From positions 1-5,358 of the forward strand of contig JAURKN010000230.1 of the NCBI GenBank assembly GCA_030831725.1: a stretch of 5,358 nt of DNA, given 5' to 3'. The translations under genes were made by a program, and so were the position numbers. Source of the DNA: Ferruginibacter sp. GTDB taxonomy: Bacteria; Bacteroidota; Bacteroidia; Chitinophagales; Chitinophagaceae. The notes below the pieces were generated by a model. The model ran no database searches. It was not told where the DNA came from and was given only the letters and a program-made list of their open reading frames with translations. The first letter of the stretch is position 1; each line of letters starts with the position of its first letter. Below are positions 1-5,358 of the stretch, in pieces.

Positions 1-665
1 ATGTAGTTCTTCAGATGAAGGTTTTCGGCTTGATGAGGATCCCATCCTTCTATGACCAAGCTTAAACCGATCATCACCAGAAAGGATAAAGCCAGCATTT
101 TCAATGTCGGATGCTGATGGATGAAACCTGATATTTTAGGGCTATAAATAAACATGATGATCATGGCAATCACCACTGCTGTAATCATGATTTCCACATG
201 TTTTGCCGTGCCACCTGCGGTGATGATGCTGTCAAAAGAAAAAACGGCATCGATGACCAAAATCTGTCCTATTGCATTCGTAAAACTGATTGACGTCGAT
301 TTTTTCGATTCCACATTAGGGTCTTCTCCTTCTAGTTTTTCATGAATCTCCATCACTGATTTGTAAATCAGAAAAATCCCTCCTGCAAGCATGACAAGAC
401 TGGCCAAGTCGAAACCCTTACCGCTGATGGTAAACAAATGTTTCCCCTTTTGACCGAGCAGCCAGCTTAAACCCATCAACAATCCCGCACGCATAAGCAT
501 TCCGCTGAACATCCAAAACCTCCTCGCTTTTTTTTCCTCATCATCTGTTTTCAACCTGTTCATGATGATGGATACAAAAATCACATTGTCTATACCAAGT
601 ACGATTTCAAGTACGATTAATATCACAAGACTGACTAAACTTTCAGAAGTAAATAAATGACTCAT
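1..665 (-). CDS. TerC family integral membrane protein (YgdQ/YoaE-like, no CBS domains seen), C-terminus cut by window edge
   Basis: This reading frame is open to the left edge and shows 221 complete codons. TerC-family proteins are polytopic inner-membrane proteins. Several members are linked to manganese export or to metal loading of secreted proteins, and the family is named after a tellurite-resistance gene. Two family hallmarks are visible: EIVLGIDNVIF at residues 20-30, with Asp26 inside the first membrane helix, and DAVFSFDSI at residues 139-147, with Asp139 and Asp145 in a later helix. Hydrophobic segments lie at about 10-33, 54-70, 86-103, 157-174 and 189-205. A charged, probably cytoplasmic loop covers about 105-125. 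The final visible stretch, GLSLVIEGWDP, normally precedes one last helix, so roughly 30-50 residues should be missing. The ATG at 663-665 places the conserved helix at the usual distance from the N-terminus. It lies one base after the pyrD stop, so the gene is probably co-transcribed with pyrD. Family membership is secure; the transported ion cannot be read from the sequence. Confidence 0.93.
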   Translation of the reverse strand, partial: MSHLFTSESLVSLVILIVLEIVLGIDNVIFVSIIMNRLKTDDEEKKARRFWMFSGMLMRAGLLMGLSWLLGQKGKHLFTISGKGFDLASLVMLAGGIFLIYKSVMEIHEKLEGEDPNVESKKSTSISFTNAIGQILVIDAVFSFDSIITAGGTAKHVEIMITAVVIAMIIMFIYSPKISGFIHQHPTLKMLALSFLVMIGLSLVIEGWDPHQAENLHLKNY

Positions 666-666
666 A

Positions 667-1698
667 TTAATTTTGATTAAGGGTATTGATGATTTTCTTT
701 ACTATGCCTGGTCCGATATATACGAAGCCAGTCCAAACCTGAATCAGTGTTGATCCGGCTTTGAATTTTTCTTTCGCGTCCTTTCCGTCAAAAATGCCTC
801 CGCTTCCAATGATGAAAATGTTTGGAGAAAGCTTTTTCACTTTTTGAATCAAGAATGTGCTTTTTTCTTTGACCGGTTTTCCGGAAAGTCCACCTGCACC
901 AATTGTCTCAACTTCTGATAATGACGTATTTAAATTCGAACGATTGATTGTTGTGTTTGAAATGATAAGTCCGTCAATATGTACTTCATCAAAAAGATCT
1001 ACAATATCGTTCACTTGTTCATCTTCCAAATCGGGCGCGATTTTCAAGAGTATGGGTTTGGGTTTTTCTTTTTTCGCATTATGCTGATTCAGCTTGCTGA
1101 ATATGGTTTTAAGGCTATCCTTATCTTGCAGTGCCCTTAACCCTGGAGTATTCGGACTGGATACATTCACCACAAAATAATCTACCCAGTCAAAAAGTTT
1201 CAAAAAACAGGTTTCATAATCTTTCCAAGCATCTTCGTTGGGCGTCACTTTATTTTTTCCGATGTTACCACCGATGATCATTGAAGTGTTTGGATTATTT
1301 TGTCTCCAGTTTTTCAGACGTGATGCAATCATATCGACCCCATCATTGTTGAATCCCATTCTGTTGATAAGGGCTTTATCTTTCGGTAGGCGAAACAGTC
1401 TTGGTTTTTCATTTCCATCCTGTCCTATTGGAGTGACGGTTCCAATTTCTACAAAACCGAATCCCAGACATTCTAGCTCTGTCAGAAAAGCGGCATTCTT
1501 ATCAAAACCTGCGCCAAGTCCGACCGGATTGATGAAATGCAGTCCTAACGCTTGTACAGGATATTTGCGAAGAAAATAAAATTTCAAAACTTGCCTTACA
1601 ATTTTAAATCGGCAAAAAAAACGGAGCAGATTCATCGAAAAATAATGGATCTTTTCCGGATCGAATTGAAAAAAGAAAAGTCTAATGATTTTGTACAT
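667..1698 (-). CDS. pyrD: Dihydroorotate dehydrogenase (quinone), class 2
   Basis: This 343-residue protein catalyses the fourth step of de novo UMP synthesis. It oxidises dihydroorotate to orotate using FMN and passes the electrons to membrane quinone. The N-terminal 45 or so residues (FDPEKIHYF, then MNLLRFFCR) form the amphipathic membrane-associated helices that separate class 2 from the cytosolic class 1 enzymes. FMN and substrate motifs follow in order: AGFDKNA (63-69, Lys67), GTVTPIGQDGNEKPRLFRLP (86-105), NRMGFNN (112-118), NIGKNK (145-150), NVSSPNTPGLRALQ (178-191), KIAPDL (219-224), SNTT (247-250), GAGGLSGKP (267-275), GSGGI (298-302) and WTGFVYIGPG (322-331). By alignment with the E. 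coli enzyme, Ser181 should be the catalytic base; class 1 enzymes use Cys there. Length is normal for the class and no key residue is missing. The ATG at 1696-1698 gives the usual class 2 N-terminus. A 140-bp gap precedes it, and terC follows after one base. No other pyrimidine gene is in the window. Confidence 0.98.
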   Translation of the reverse strand: MYKIIRLFFFQFDPEKIHYFSMNLLRFFCRFKIVRQVLKFYFLRKYPVQALGLHFINPVGLGAGFDKNAAFLTELECLGFGFVEIGTVTPIGQDGNEKPRLFRLPKDKALINRMGFNNDGVDMIASRLKNWRQNNPNTSMIIGGNIGKNKVTPNEDAWKDYETCFLKLFDWVDYFVVNVSSPNTPGLRALQDKDSLKTIFSKLNQHNAKKEKPKPILLKIAPDLEDEQVNDIVDLFDEVHIDGLIISNTTINRSNLNTSLSEVETIGAGGLSGKPVKEKSTFLIQKVKKLSPNIFIIGSGGIFDGKDAKEKFKAGSTLIQVWTGFVYIGPGIVKKIINTLNQN

Positions 1699-1704
1699 GC
1701 TACA

Positions 1705-1739
1705 CGAAATTAAGACAGAATCACGTAAGGAGGTCTCAA
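1705..1739 (-). promoter_or_regulatory. Weak candidate promoter for pyrD-terC
   Basis: On the minus strand TAATTTCG (1705-1712) matches the TAnnTTTG -7 consensus at all but one defined base and ends six bases before the pyrD ATG. A TTG at 1737-1739 lies 24 bases upstream, slightly beyond the usual spacing. The 140-bp gap before pyrD is the longest in the window and would be a sensible place for a promoter. The rest of that gap (1713-1838) shows no RNA gene, riboswitch or convincing terminator. The motif is imperfect, so confidence is low. Confidence 0.25.
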
Positions 1740-1838
1740 TCTCGCCGACAAAAAAGAAGTTTGATTTTCAAAAAGAGAAATGGAATGGAAAGGTTTCTAT
1801 TCGATGAACTGATTTTGATTGATCAGGTTGAAAAGATT

Positions 1839-2276
1839 TTACTCAAATTCCTTTGGCTTATGGGATGCGTAGTCTTTATCATAGCCAACGAAAAAACGCA
1901 TATAAATGACTCTGCTTAAACGCATCATCCAAGGTTGAAGTACTAAAAGTAAAAAAGCGTTTATGCCCAACCACCAAAGCACGCGGTTATCTTCGTAAGA
2001 AATGCCGATCAAGACCCACCAGGCCACAAAGGTGCTGGTGGAAATGGCGACAGCAAGAGCGTAACTTACATATCCGGTACCATACCAAAATCCTTGCTCC
2101 ATCTCATATTTTTGGTGGCAAACGGAACAATTTTCGTGCATATCAAAAATATGATTCAATGATAGACTACGATAAGGGTTGGCATCTTTGTACATTTTAC
2201 CCCTTCTGCATCGGGGGCAACGCATTCCTAGAATACTTAGAAAATAATTCGGGATTTTATGGGTCTTGTTTTCCAT
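1839..2276 (-). CDS. DUF983 family zinc-ribbon-like membrane protein, function unknown
   Basis: This 145-residue protein matches the DUF983 pattern. A short N-terminal segment carries CPRC (Cys20, Cys23), followed by the typical RGKMY. A second pair, CSVC (Cys50, Cys53), completes a likely four-cysteine zinc ribbon. GFWYGTGYVSY (62-72) leads into two hydrophobic helices at about 68-92 and 97-117. The tail is charged and ends KPKEFE. The cysteine region probably lies on the cytoplasmic side, and there is no cleavable signal peptide. The family occurs mainly in Bacteroidota and Proteobacteria and has no established biochemical role. The metal-binding idea is inferred from cysteine spacing only. 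The ATG at 2274-2276 is the only start that leaves the zinc ribbon and an N-terminal leader intact. A TATCTTTG promoter element lies four bases upstream. The gene follows the ABC exporter after 71 bp and precedes pyrD by 140 bp, so a functional link with either is not demonstrated. Family call confident, function unknown. Confidence 0.9.
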   Translation of the reverse strand: MENKTHKIPNYFLSILGMRCPRCRRGKMYKDANPYRSLSLNHIFDMHENCSVCHQKYEMEQGFWYGTGYVSYALAVAISTSTFVAWWVLIGISYEDNRVLWWLGINAFLLLVLQPWMMRLSRVIYMRFFVGYDKDYASHKPKEFE

Positions 2277-2280
2277 GTCA

Positions 2281-2288
2281 CAAAGATA
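2281..2288 (-). promoter_or_regulatory. Bacteroidota -7 promoter element (TATCTTTG) of the DUF983 gene
   Basis: Read on the minus strand, TATCTTTG matches the Bacteroidota sigma-ABfr -7 consensus TAnnTTTG exactly and ends four bases before the ATG of the DUF983 gene. Transcription would then begin at or next to the start codon, giving a leaderless or nearly leaderless mRNA. No convincing TTG-type -33 element is found 17-23 bases upstream. The nearest TTTG (2302-2305) is only 13 bases away. An activator-dependent promoter is therefore possible. No start site has been mapped; this is a motif match. Confidence 0.55.
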
Positions 2289-2309
2289 CCAAACAGGAAT
2301 TCAAACGCA

Positions 2310-2325
2310 TGTAACATTGGTTACA
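2310..2325. promoter_or_regulatory. Perfect dyad TGTAAC-N4-GTTACA, candidate operator or activator site
   Basis: Six-base arms TGTAAC (2310-2315) and GTTACA (2320-2325) are perfectly complementary around ATTG. The 4-base spacing equals that of FNR-type sites, and the sequence also fits the GTA-N8-TAC pattern bound by some CRP/FNR-superfamily regulators such as cyanobacterial NtcA. Its centre lies about 40-42 bp upstream of the start site predicted from the TATCTTTG element, the classic class II activator position. It overlaps where a -33 element would be expected. GAATTC occurs on both sides (2297-2302 and 2328-2333). As RNA the stem is too short to be a convincing terminator for the ABC gene, and no U-run follows. 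The regulator is unknown. Confidence 0.4.
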
Positions 2326-2347
2326 AAGAATTCAATCTTATATTTCT

Positions 2348-4159
2348 CTACTTCTGATCTCTTTTTCTCTCCCCGATCTGTTGACGCCACATCGCGTAAT
2401 ACAGACCTTTTTCATCCAGTAGTTGTTGATGGTTTCCTGTTTCTGCAATTTGTCCTTTCTCCAATACATAAATTCGATTGGCATGCATGATGGTACTAAG
2501 TCTGTGAGCGATCAAAATGGTGATTTGTTCATTAGATCCGGACACTTCTACAATCGTGTTTGTAATTTCTTCTTCTGTTAATGAGTCGAGAGCTGAAGTG
2601 GCTTCGTCAAAAATCAAGATTCTGGGTTTTCTCAACAATGCTCGAGCGATGGAGATTCTTTGTCTTTCCCCTCCGCTTAGCTTCAGTCCTCCTTCTCCAA
2701 TCATGGTGTCTAGGCCTTTTTCGGCCCTCGACAATAAGCCTGTACATGAAGACTTTTGTAAAACATCCAAGAGGTCTTTTTCGGAGGCTTCGGGATTGAC
2801 GAACATCAGATTTTCTCTGATGCTGCCGCTGAACAGATTGGTTTCTTGCGTGACAAATCCGATTTGTTTTCTGAGGTCATCAAATTGAATTTCGTTTTCA
2901 TCCATCTCGTTGTAAAGGATTTTACCTTTCTGTGGTCTGTACAAACCAACAAGTAGTTTCATGAGTGTGGACTTCCCGCTGCCGCTGGGTCCGACAAAGG
3001 CTATTGTTTCGCCGGATTGTACTTCGAAGCTGATGTTCTCAATCGCTTTGTGTGATGCTGAACGATGCTGAAATTCTACATTTTCAAATGCCAGATGTTT
3101 GATTTGATCCAAAGGCATTGGGTTGACGGGTTGAGCTTCCGGACTCTTTTTCATCAAGGTGTCAAAATTGTGCAAGGATGCTTCGGCTTCTCTGTAAGAC
3201 AATAATATGTTTCCGATTTCTTGTAAGGGTCCGAATACAAAGAATGAAAAAATTTGCATGGTCACCAATTGTCCAGCATCCATCTCGCCACCAAAAATCA
3301 ACCACATCAGAATAAATAAAATGACCTGACGAAGCGTATTCACCAAGGTGCCCTGAACAAAACTGATGCTTCTTATTTTCTTGACTTTTTTTAATTCCAA
3401 TCCCAAAATCTTGAACGTATTTTTATTCAATCGTTCCACTTCCTGATTGGTTAGTCCTAAACTTTTTACCAATTCGATATTGCGTAGGGATTCTGTTGTA
3501 GATCCTGCTAGTGCCGTGGTTTCACCCACAATGTTTTTCTGTATGATTTTAATTTTTTTGGATAGCTTATTGGTTATCCAAGATAAAATGATGATTCCGA
3601 TGAGATAAGCGACTGGAATTCTCCAATTGATAAAAACAGCAGCATACACAAATACAAAAACAATCCCTATGATGATGCCGAAAAGAATGTTGATGAAATT
3701 GTTCATGAATTTCTCAACATCAGATCTGACTTTGGTAAGGATGGATAATGTTTCGCCACTTCTTTGATCCTCAAAATCCTGATAAGGAAGTTTCATGGCA
3801 TGTTTAAGACCATCTGTGAATACGGTAGCACCAAATTTTTGAATAACCAGATTTAAGAAATAATCTTGAAAAGCTTTCGCTATCCTGCTGACCATCGCTA
3901 CCGAAATGGAACACAACAGAATGTAAAACACACCCATTTCCAGATAACTTTTATTGTTTCGGATGGTGTATCCATATCCCCAGAAAAAACGTTCACTCGA
4001 AAACGTTTCCGAATCTGCTTTGAAATCACCGGCTAGGTTCACCAATTTTCCCAGTAAAATCGGGTCAATCAGAGAGAACCCTATGTTGATACCAGCCATC
4101 AGCAGGGTGAATGCTACAAGCCATTTATGAGGTTTTAGATAATGGAATAATATTTTCAT
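2348..4159 (-). CDS. ABC exporter half-transporter (fused membrane and ATPase domains, MsbA/BmrA-like)
   Basis: This 603-residue protein has the layout of a type IV (B-family) ABC exporter half-transporter and should work as a homodimer or with an unseen partner. The membrane domain covers about residues 1-325, with hydrophobic helices near 13-35, 74-95, 153-176, 178-197, 274-290 and 298-318. The loop between helices 1 and 2 (about 44-72) is long, aromatic and polar, and probably faces the periplasm. The ATPase domain begins near 355. It shows Walker A GPSGSGKST (390-398), Q-loop Gln438, signature LSGGERQ (494-500), Walker B ILIFDE with catalytic Glu519, D-loop SALD (522-525) and switch His552, so it should be active. 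The usual A-loop aromatic position (FQHR, near 365) appears to carry His. Family members export lipids, drugs or peptides; nothing here fixes the substrate. No peptidase C39 domain or adaptor gene is adjacent. The ATG at 4157-4159 fits the expected N-terminus. The gene lies 78 bp after comM; independent transcription is possible. Confidence 0.95.
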   Translation of the reverse strand: MKILFHYLKPHKWLVAFTLLMAGINIGFSLIDPILLGKLVNLAGDFKADSETFSSERFFWGYGYTIRNNKSYLEMGVFYILLCSISVAMVSRIAKAFQDYFLNLVIQKFGATVFTDGLKHAMKLPYQDFEDQRSGETLSILTKVRSDVEKFMNNFINILFGIIIGIVFVFVYAAVFINWRIPVAYLIGIIILSWITNKLSKKIKIIQKNIVGETTALAGSTTESLRNIELVKSLGLTNQEVERLNKNTFKILGLELKKVKKIRSISFVQGTLVNTLRQVILFILMWLIFGGEMDAGQLVTMQIFSFFVFGPLQEIGNILLSYREAEASLHNFDTLMKKSPEAQPVNPMPLDQIKHLAFENVEFQHRSASHKAIENISFEVQSGETIAFVGPSGSGKSTLMKLLVGLYRPQKGKILYNEMDENEIQFDDLRKQIGFVTQETNLFSGSIRENLMFVNPEASEKDLLDVLQKSSCTGLLSRAEKGLDTMIGEGGLKLSGGERQRISIARALLRKPRILIFDEATSALDSLTEEEITNTIVEVSGSNEQITILIAHRLSTIMHANRIYVLEKGQIAETGNHQQLLDEKGLYYAMWRQQIGERKRDQK

Positions 4160-4198
4160 TTGGAATGGGGGTATGATGCGATTCGGATTGCAATTTCG

Positions 4199-4229
4199 GT
4201 TAATTTATCCGATTGGCTCCGTTAATTTA
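4199..4229. repeat. Short direct repeat GTTAATTTA x2, upstream of the ABC exporter gene
   Basis: GTTAATTTA occurs at 4199-4207 and again at 4221-4229, a start-to-start distance of 22 bp, or about two helical turns. Both copies are preceded by a C- and G-containing stretch related to CCGATTGG or CGGATTG. They lie in the 78-bp gap between comM and the ABC gene, 40-70 bp upstream of its ATG. This could be a paired regulator site, but the sequence is AT-rich and short enough to be chance. No clear TAnnTTTG promoter is seen in this gap. Confidence 0.25.
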
Positions 4230-4237
4230 AATGATAT

Positions 4238-5358
4238 TCATATATGCGACCCCCAATGCTCACGATCCAAACTTCGATATTGTATAGCTTCGGCCAAATG
4301 CTCTGTTCTGATGCACTCACTCTCAGACAAATCAGCGATGGTTCTGCTTACTTTCAAAATTCTATCGTAAGCCCTTGCAGAGAGATTCAGTTTTTCCATG
4401 GCTTTTTTCAAAAGCAATTGAGAACTGTCATCTATGACACAAATTTTTCGCAGCATACTACTGCTCATCTGTGCGTTTGAAAAAATACCTTCTTGAGTTA
4501 CGTATCTCTCAGATTGGATTTCTCTTGCTCTGACCACTCTTTTTCTGACTTCTTCACTCTTCTCCGAAACAACGGATGATTTTATTTCATCAAAACTTAC
4601 CGGTGTCACTTCCACATGCAGGTCTATCCTGTCTAAAAGCGGACCTGAAACCTTGTTCAAATAGCGTTGAACCGCAACAGCGCCACATGAACATGATTTT
4701 TCCGGGTGGTTGAAATATCCGCAAGGACAAGGATTCATGCTGGCAATCAACATGAATCCTGCCGGGAAATCGATGCTGATTTTCGCCCGGGAAATAGTTA
4801 CTTTTCGTTCTTCCATGGGCTGCCGCATCACTTCGAGTACCGTTCTTTTGAATTCGGGCAATTCATCCAGGAACAAAACACCATTGTGTGACAGTGAAAT
4901 TTCTCCCGGCTGCGGATGTCCACCACCACCAACCAATCCAACATCTGAAATCGTATGATGTGGATTTCTAAATGGTCTTTTACAGATGATGGATTGATTT
5001 TCCGGCATCTTACCGGCCACACTATGGATTTTTGTGGTTTCAAGCGCTTCCTCCAGATTGAGTGGAGGAAGAATGGATGGAAGTCTTTTTGCCAGCATCG
5101 TTTTACCGGCACCGGGAGGTCCGATCAAAATGGCATTATGTCCGCCTGCTGCCGCGATTTCCAGCGCGCGCTTGATATTTTCTTGTCCTCTTACTTCAGA
5201 AAAATCCAGCTCCTCCGTTTTTTGTGCCATCAGAAAAGCATCGGCGATGTTGACCCTTACAGCCTCCAGCGGTTTTTCCCCATTTAAATGATTGACTACA
5301 TCTTTCAAATGTAATGCACCAAATACAGACAGGCCCTCTACCATTGCTGCTTCTTTTG
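4238..5358 (-). CDS. comM: ComM/YifB family AAA+ ATPase (Mg-chelatase-like), N-terminus outside window
   Basis: The frame is open to the right edge. In-frame codons for K-E-A-A precede the first visible Met (5342-5344), and family members usually read (K/R)EAA-VVEG there, so that Met is internal. About 140 N-terminal residues, the LonC-like S5-fold domain, are probably missing from a protein of about 510. Counting from that Met, the visible part holds the AAA+ core: VRGQE (51-55), Walker A GPPGAGKT (75-82), HHTISDVGLVGGG (129-141), Walker B GVLFLDE (155-161) and sensor-1 region SMNPCPCGYF (202-211). The paired cysteines C206/C208 and C218/C220 are a family feature. LDRID (237-241) supplies a probable arginine finger. 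The C-terminal Mg-chelatase-like domain has SARAYDRILKVSRTIADL (322-339) and AEAIQYRSLDR (351-361). In Vibrio and related bacteria ComM is a hexameric helicase that drives branch migration during natural transformation. That role is transferred by family here; the Bacteroidota orthologue may differ. It is the first gene of the window in transcription order, 78 bp before the ABC exporter. Confidence 0.94.
   Translation of the reverse strand, partial: KEAAMVEGLSVFGALHLKDVVNHLNGEKPLEAVRVNIADAFLMAQKTEELDFSEVRGQENIKRALEIAAAGGHNAILIGPPGAGKTMLAKRLPSILPPLNLEEALETTKIHSVAGKMPENQSIICKRPFRNPHHTISDVGLVGGGGHPQPGEISLSHNGVLFLDELPEFKRTVLEVMRQPMEERKVTISRAKISIDFPAGFMLIASMNPCPCGYFNHPEKSCSCGAVAVQRYLNKVSGPLLDRIDLHVEVTPVSFDEIKSSVVSEKSEEVRKRVVRAREIQSERYVTQEGIFSNAQMSSSMLRKICVIDDSSQLLLKKAMEKLNLSARAYDRILKVSRTIADLSESECIRTEHLAEAIQYRSLDREHWGSHI

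Noticed and set aside
1809..1826. Hairpin CTGAT-N8-ATCAG just downstream of the DUF983 gene, considered as a terminator
   Set aside because: The stem is only 5 bp and AT-rich, and no T-run follows in the minus-strand direction.
1785..1910. Short plus-strand ORF beginning ATG GAA AGG in the pyrD-DUF983 gap, running antisense into the DUF983 3' end
   Set aside because: The peptide looks plausible at first (MERFLFDEL...), but most of it is antisense to the DUF983 coding region, no promoter or ribosome binding site was found, and no family is recognisable.
4191..4215. Bulged hairpin (CAAT/ATTG plus CGG/CCG) downstream of comM, considered as a terminator
   Set aside because: There are only 4+3 paired bases with a two-base bulge and a 9-base loop, and no T-run follows.
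154..5291. Plus-strand ORFs of 61-123 codons (for example 1238-1579, 2517-2888, 4955-5287) and the minus-strand frame 4828-5112
   Set aside because: Each lies inside a confidently identified minus-strand gene in another frame, gives low-complexity or unrecognisable protein, and lacks any family motif. They are shadows of terC, pyrD, the DUF983 gene, the ABC gene and comM.
5342..5344. ATG at 5342-5344 as the true start of comM
   Set aside because: The frame stays open upstream to the window edge and encodes the KEAA that precedes this Met in family members. The LonC-like N-terminal domain would otherwise be absent.
667..5358. A novel defence, mobile or biosynthetic system made of the five co-oriented genes
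   Set aside because: All five belong to widespread families with unrelated roles, gaps of 71-140 bp break up most of the set, and no nuclease, toxin, integrase or repeat array is present.

Overview
The window reads as ordinary chromosomal sequence from a member of the Bacteroidota. I base this on the protein style (class 2 PyrD, DUF983 and a YifB/ComM ATPase with Bacteroidota-like wording), on weak or absent Shine-Dalgarno sequences, and on a TAnnTTTG-type -7 promoter element. By eye the DNA is moderately AT-rich. The assignment is an inference; no rRNA or other taxonomic marker is present.

All five genes lie on the minus strand, so transcription runs from the right edge to the left. In that order they are: the C-terminal two thirds or more of a ComM/YifB AAA+ ATPase (4238 to the right edge, N-terminus outside the window); a complete ABC exporter half-transporter of 603 residues (2348-4159); a 145-residue DUF983 membrane protein with a zinc-ribbon-like CxxC pair (1839-2276); a complete class 2 dihydroorotate dehydrogenase, pyrD (667-1698); and a TerC-family membrane protein (1-665, C-terminus cut by the left edge). 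The gaps are 78, 71, 140 and 1 bp. No gene-free stretch exceeds 140 bp.

The only tight coupling is pyrD-terC, where one base separates the pyrD stop from the terC start. The other genes are co-oriented but could have their own promoters. The best regulatory signal lies upstream of the DUF983 gene. A TATCTTTG -7 element ends four bases before the ATG, which would give a very short or absent leader. A perfect TGTAAC-N4-GTTACA dyad sits about 40 bp upstream of the predicted transcription start, where a class II CRP/FNR-type activator would bind.

Functionally the genes are a mixed housekeeping set: DNA processing in transformation, export of an unknown substrate, an uncharacterised membrane protein, pyrimidine synthesis, and a putative metal-ion transporter. 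I see no mobile element, CRISPR array, tRNA, rRNA, toxin-antitoxin pair or defence system. I found no evidence of a previously undescribed multi-gene system.
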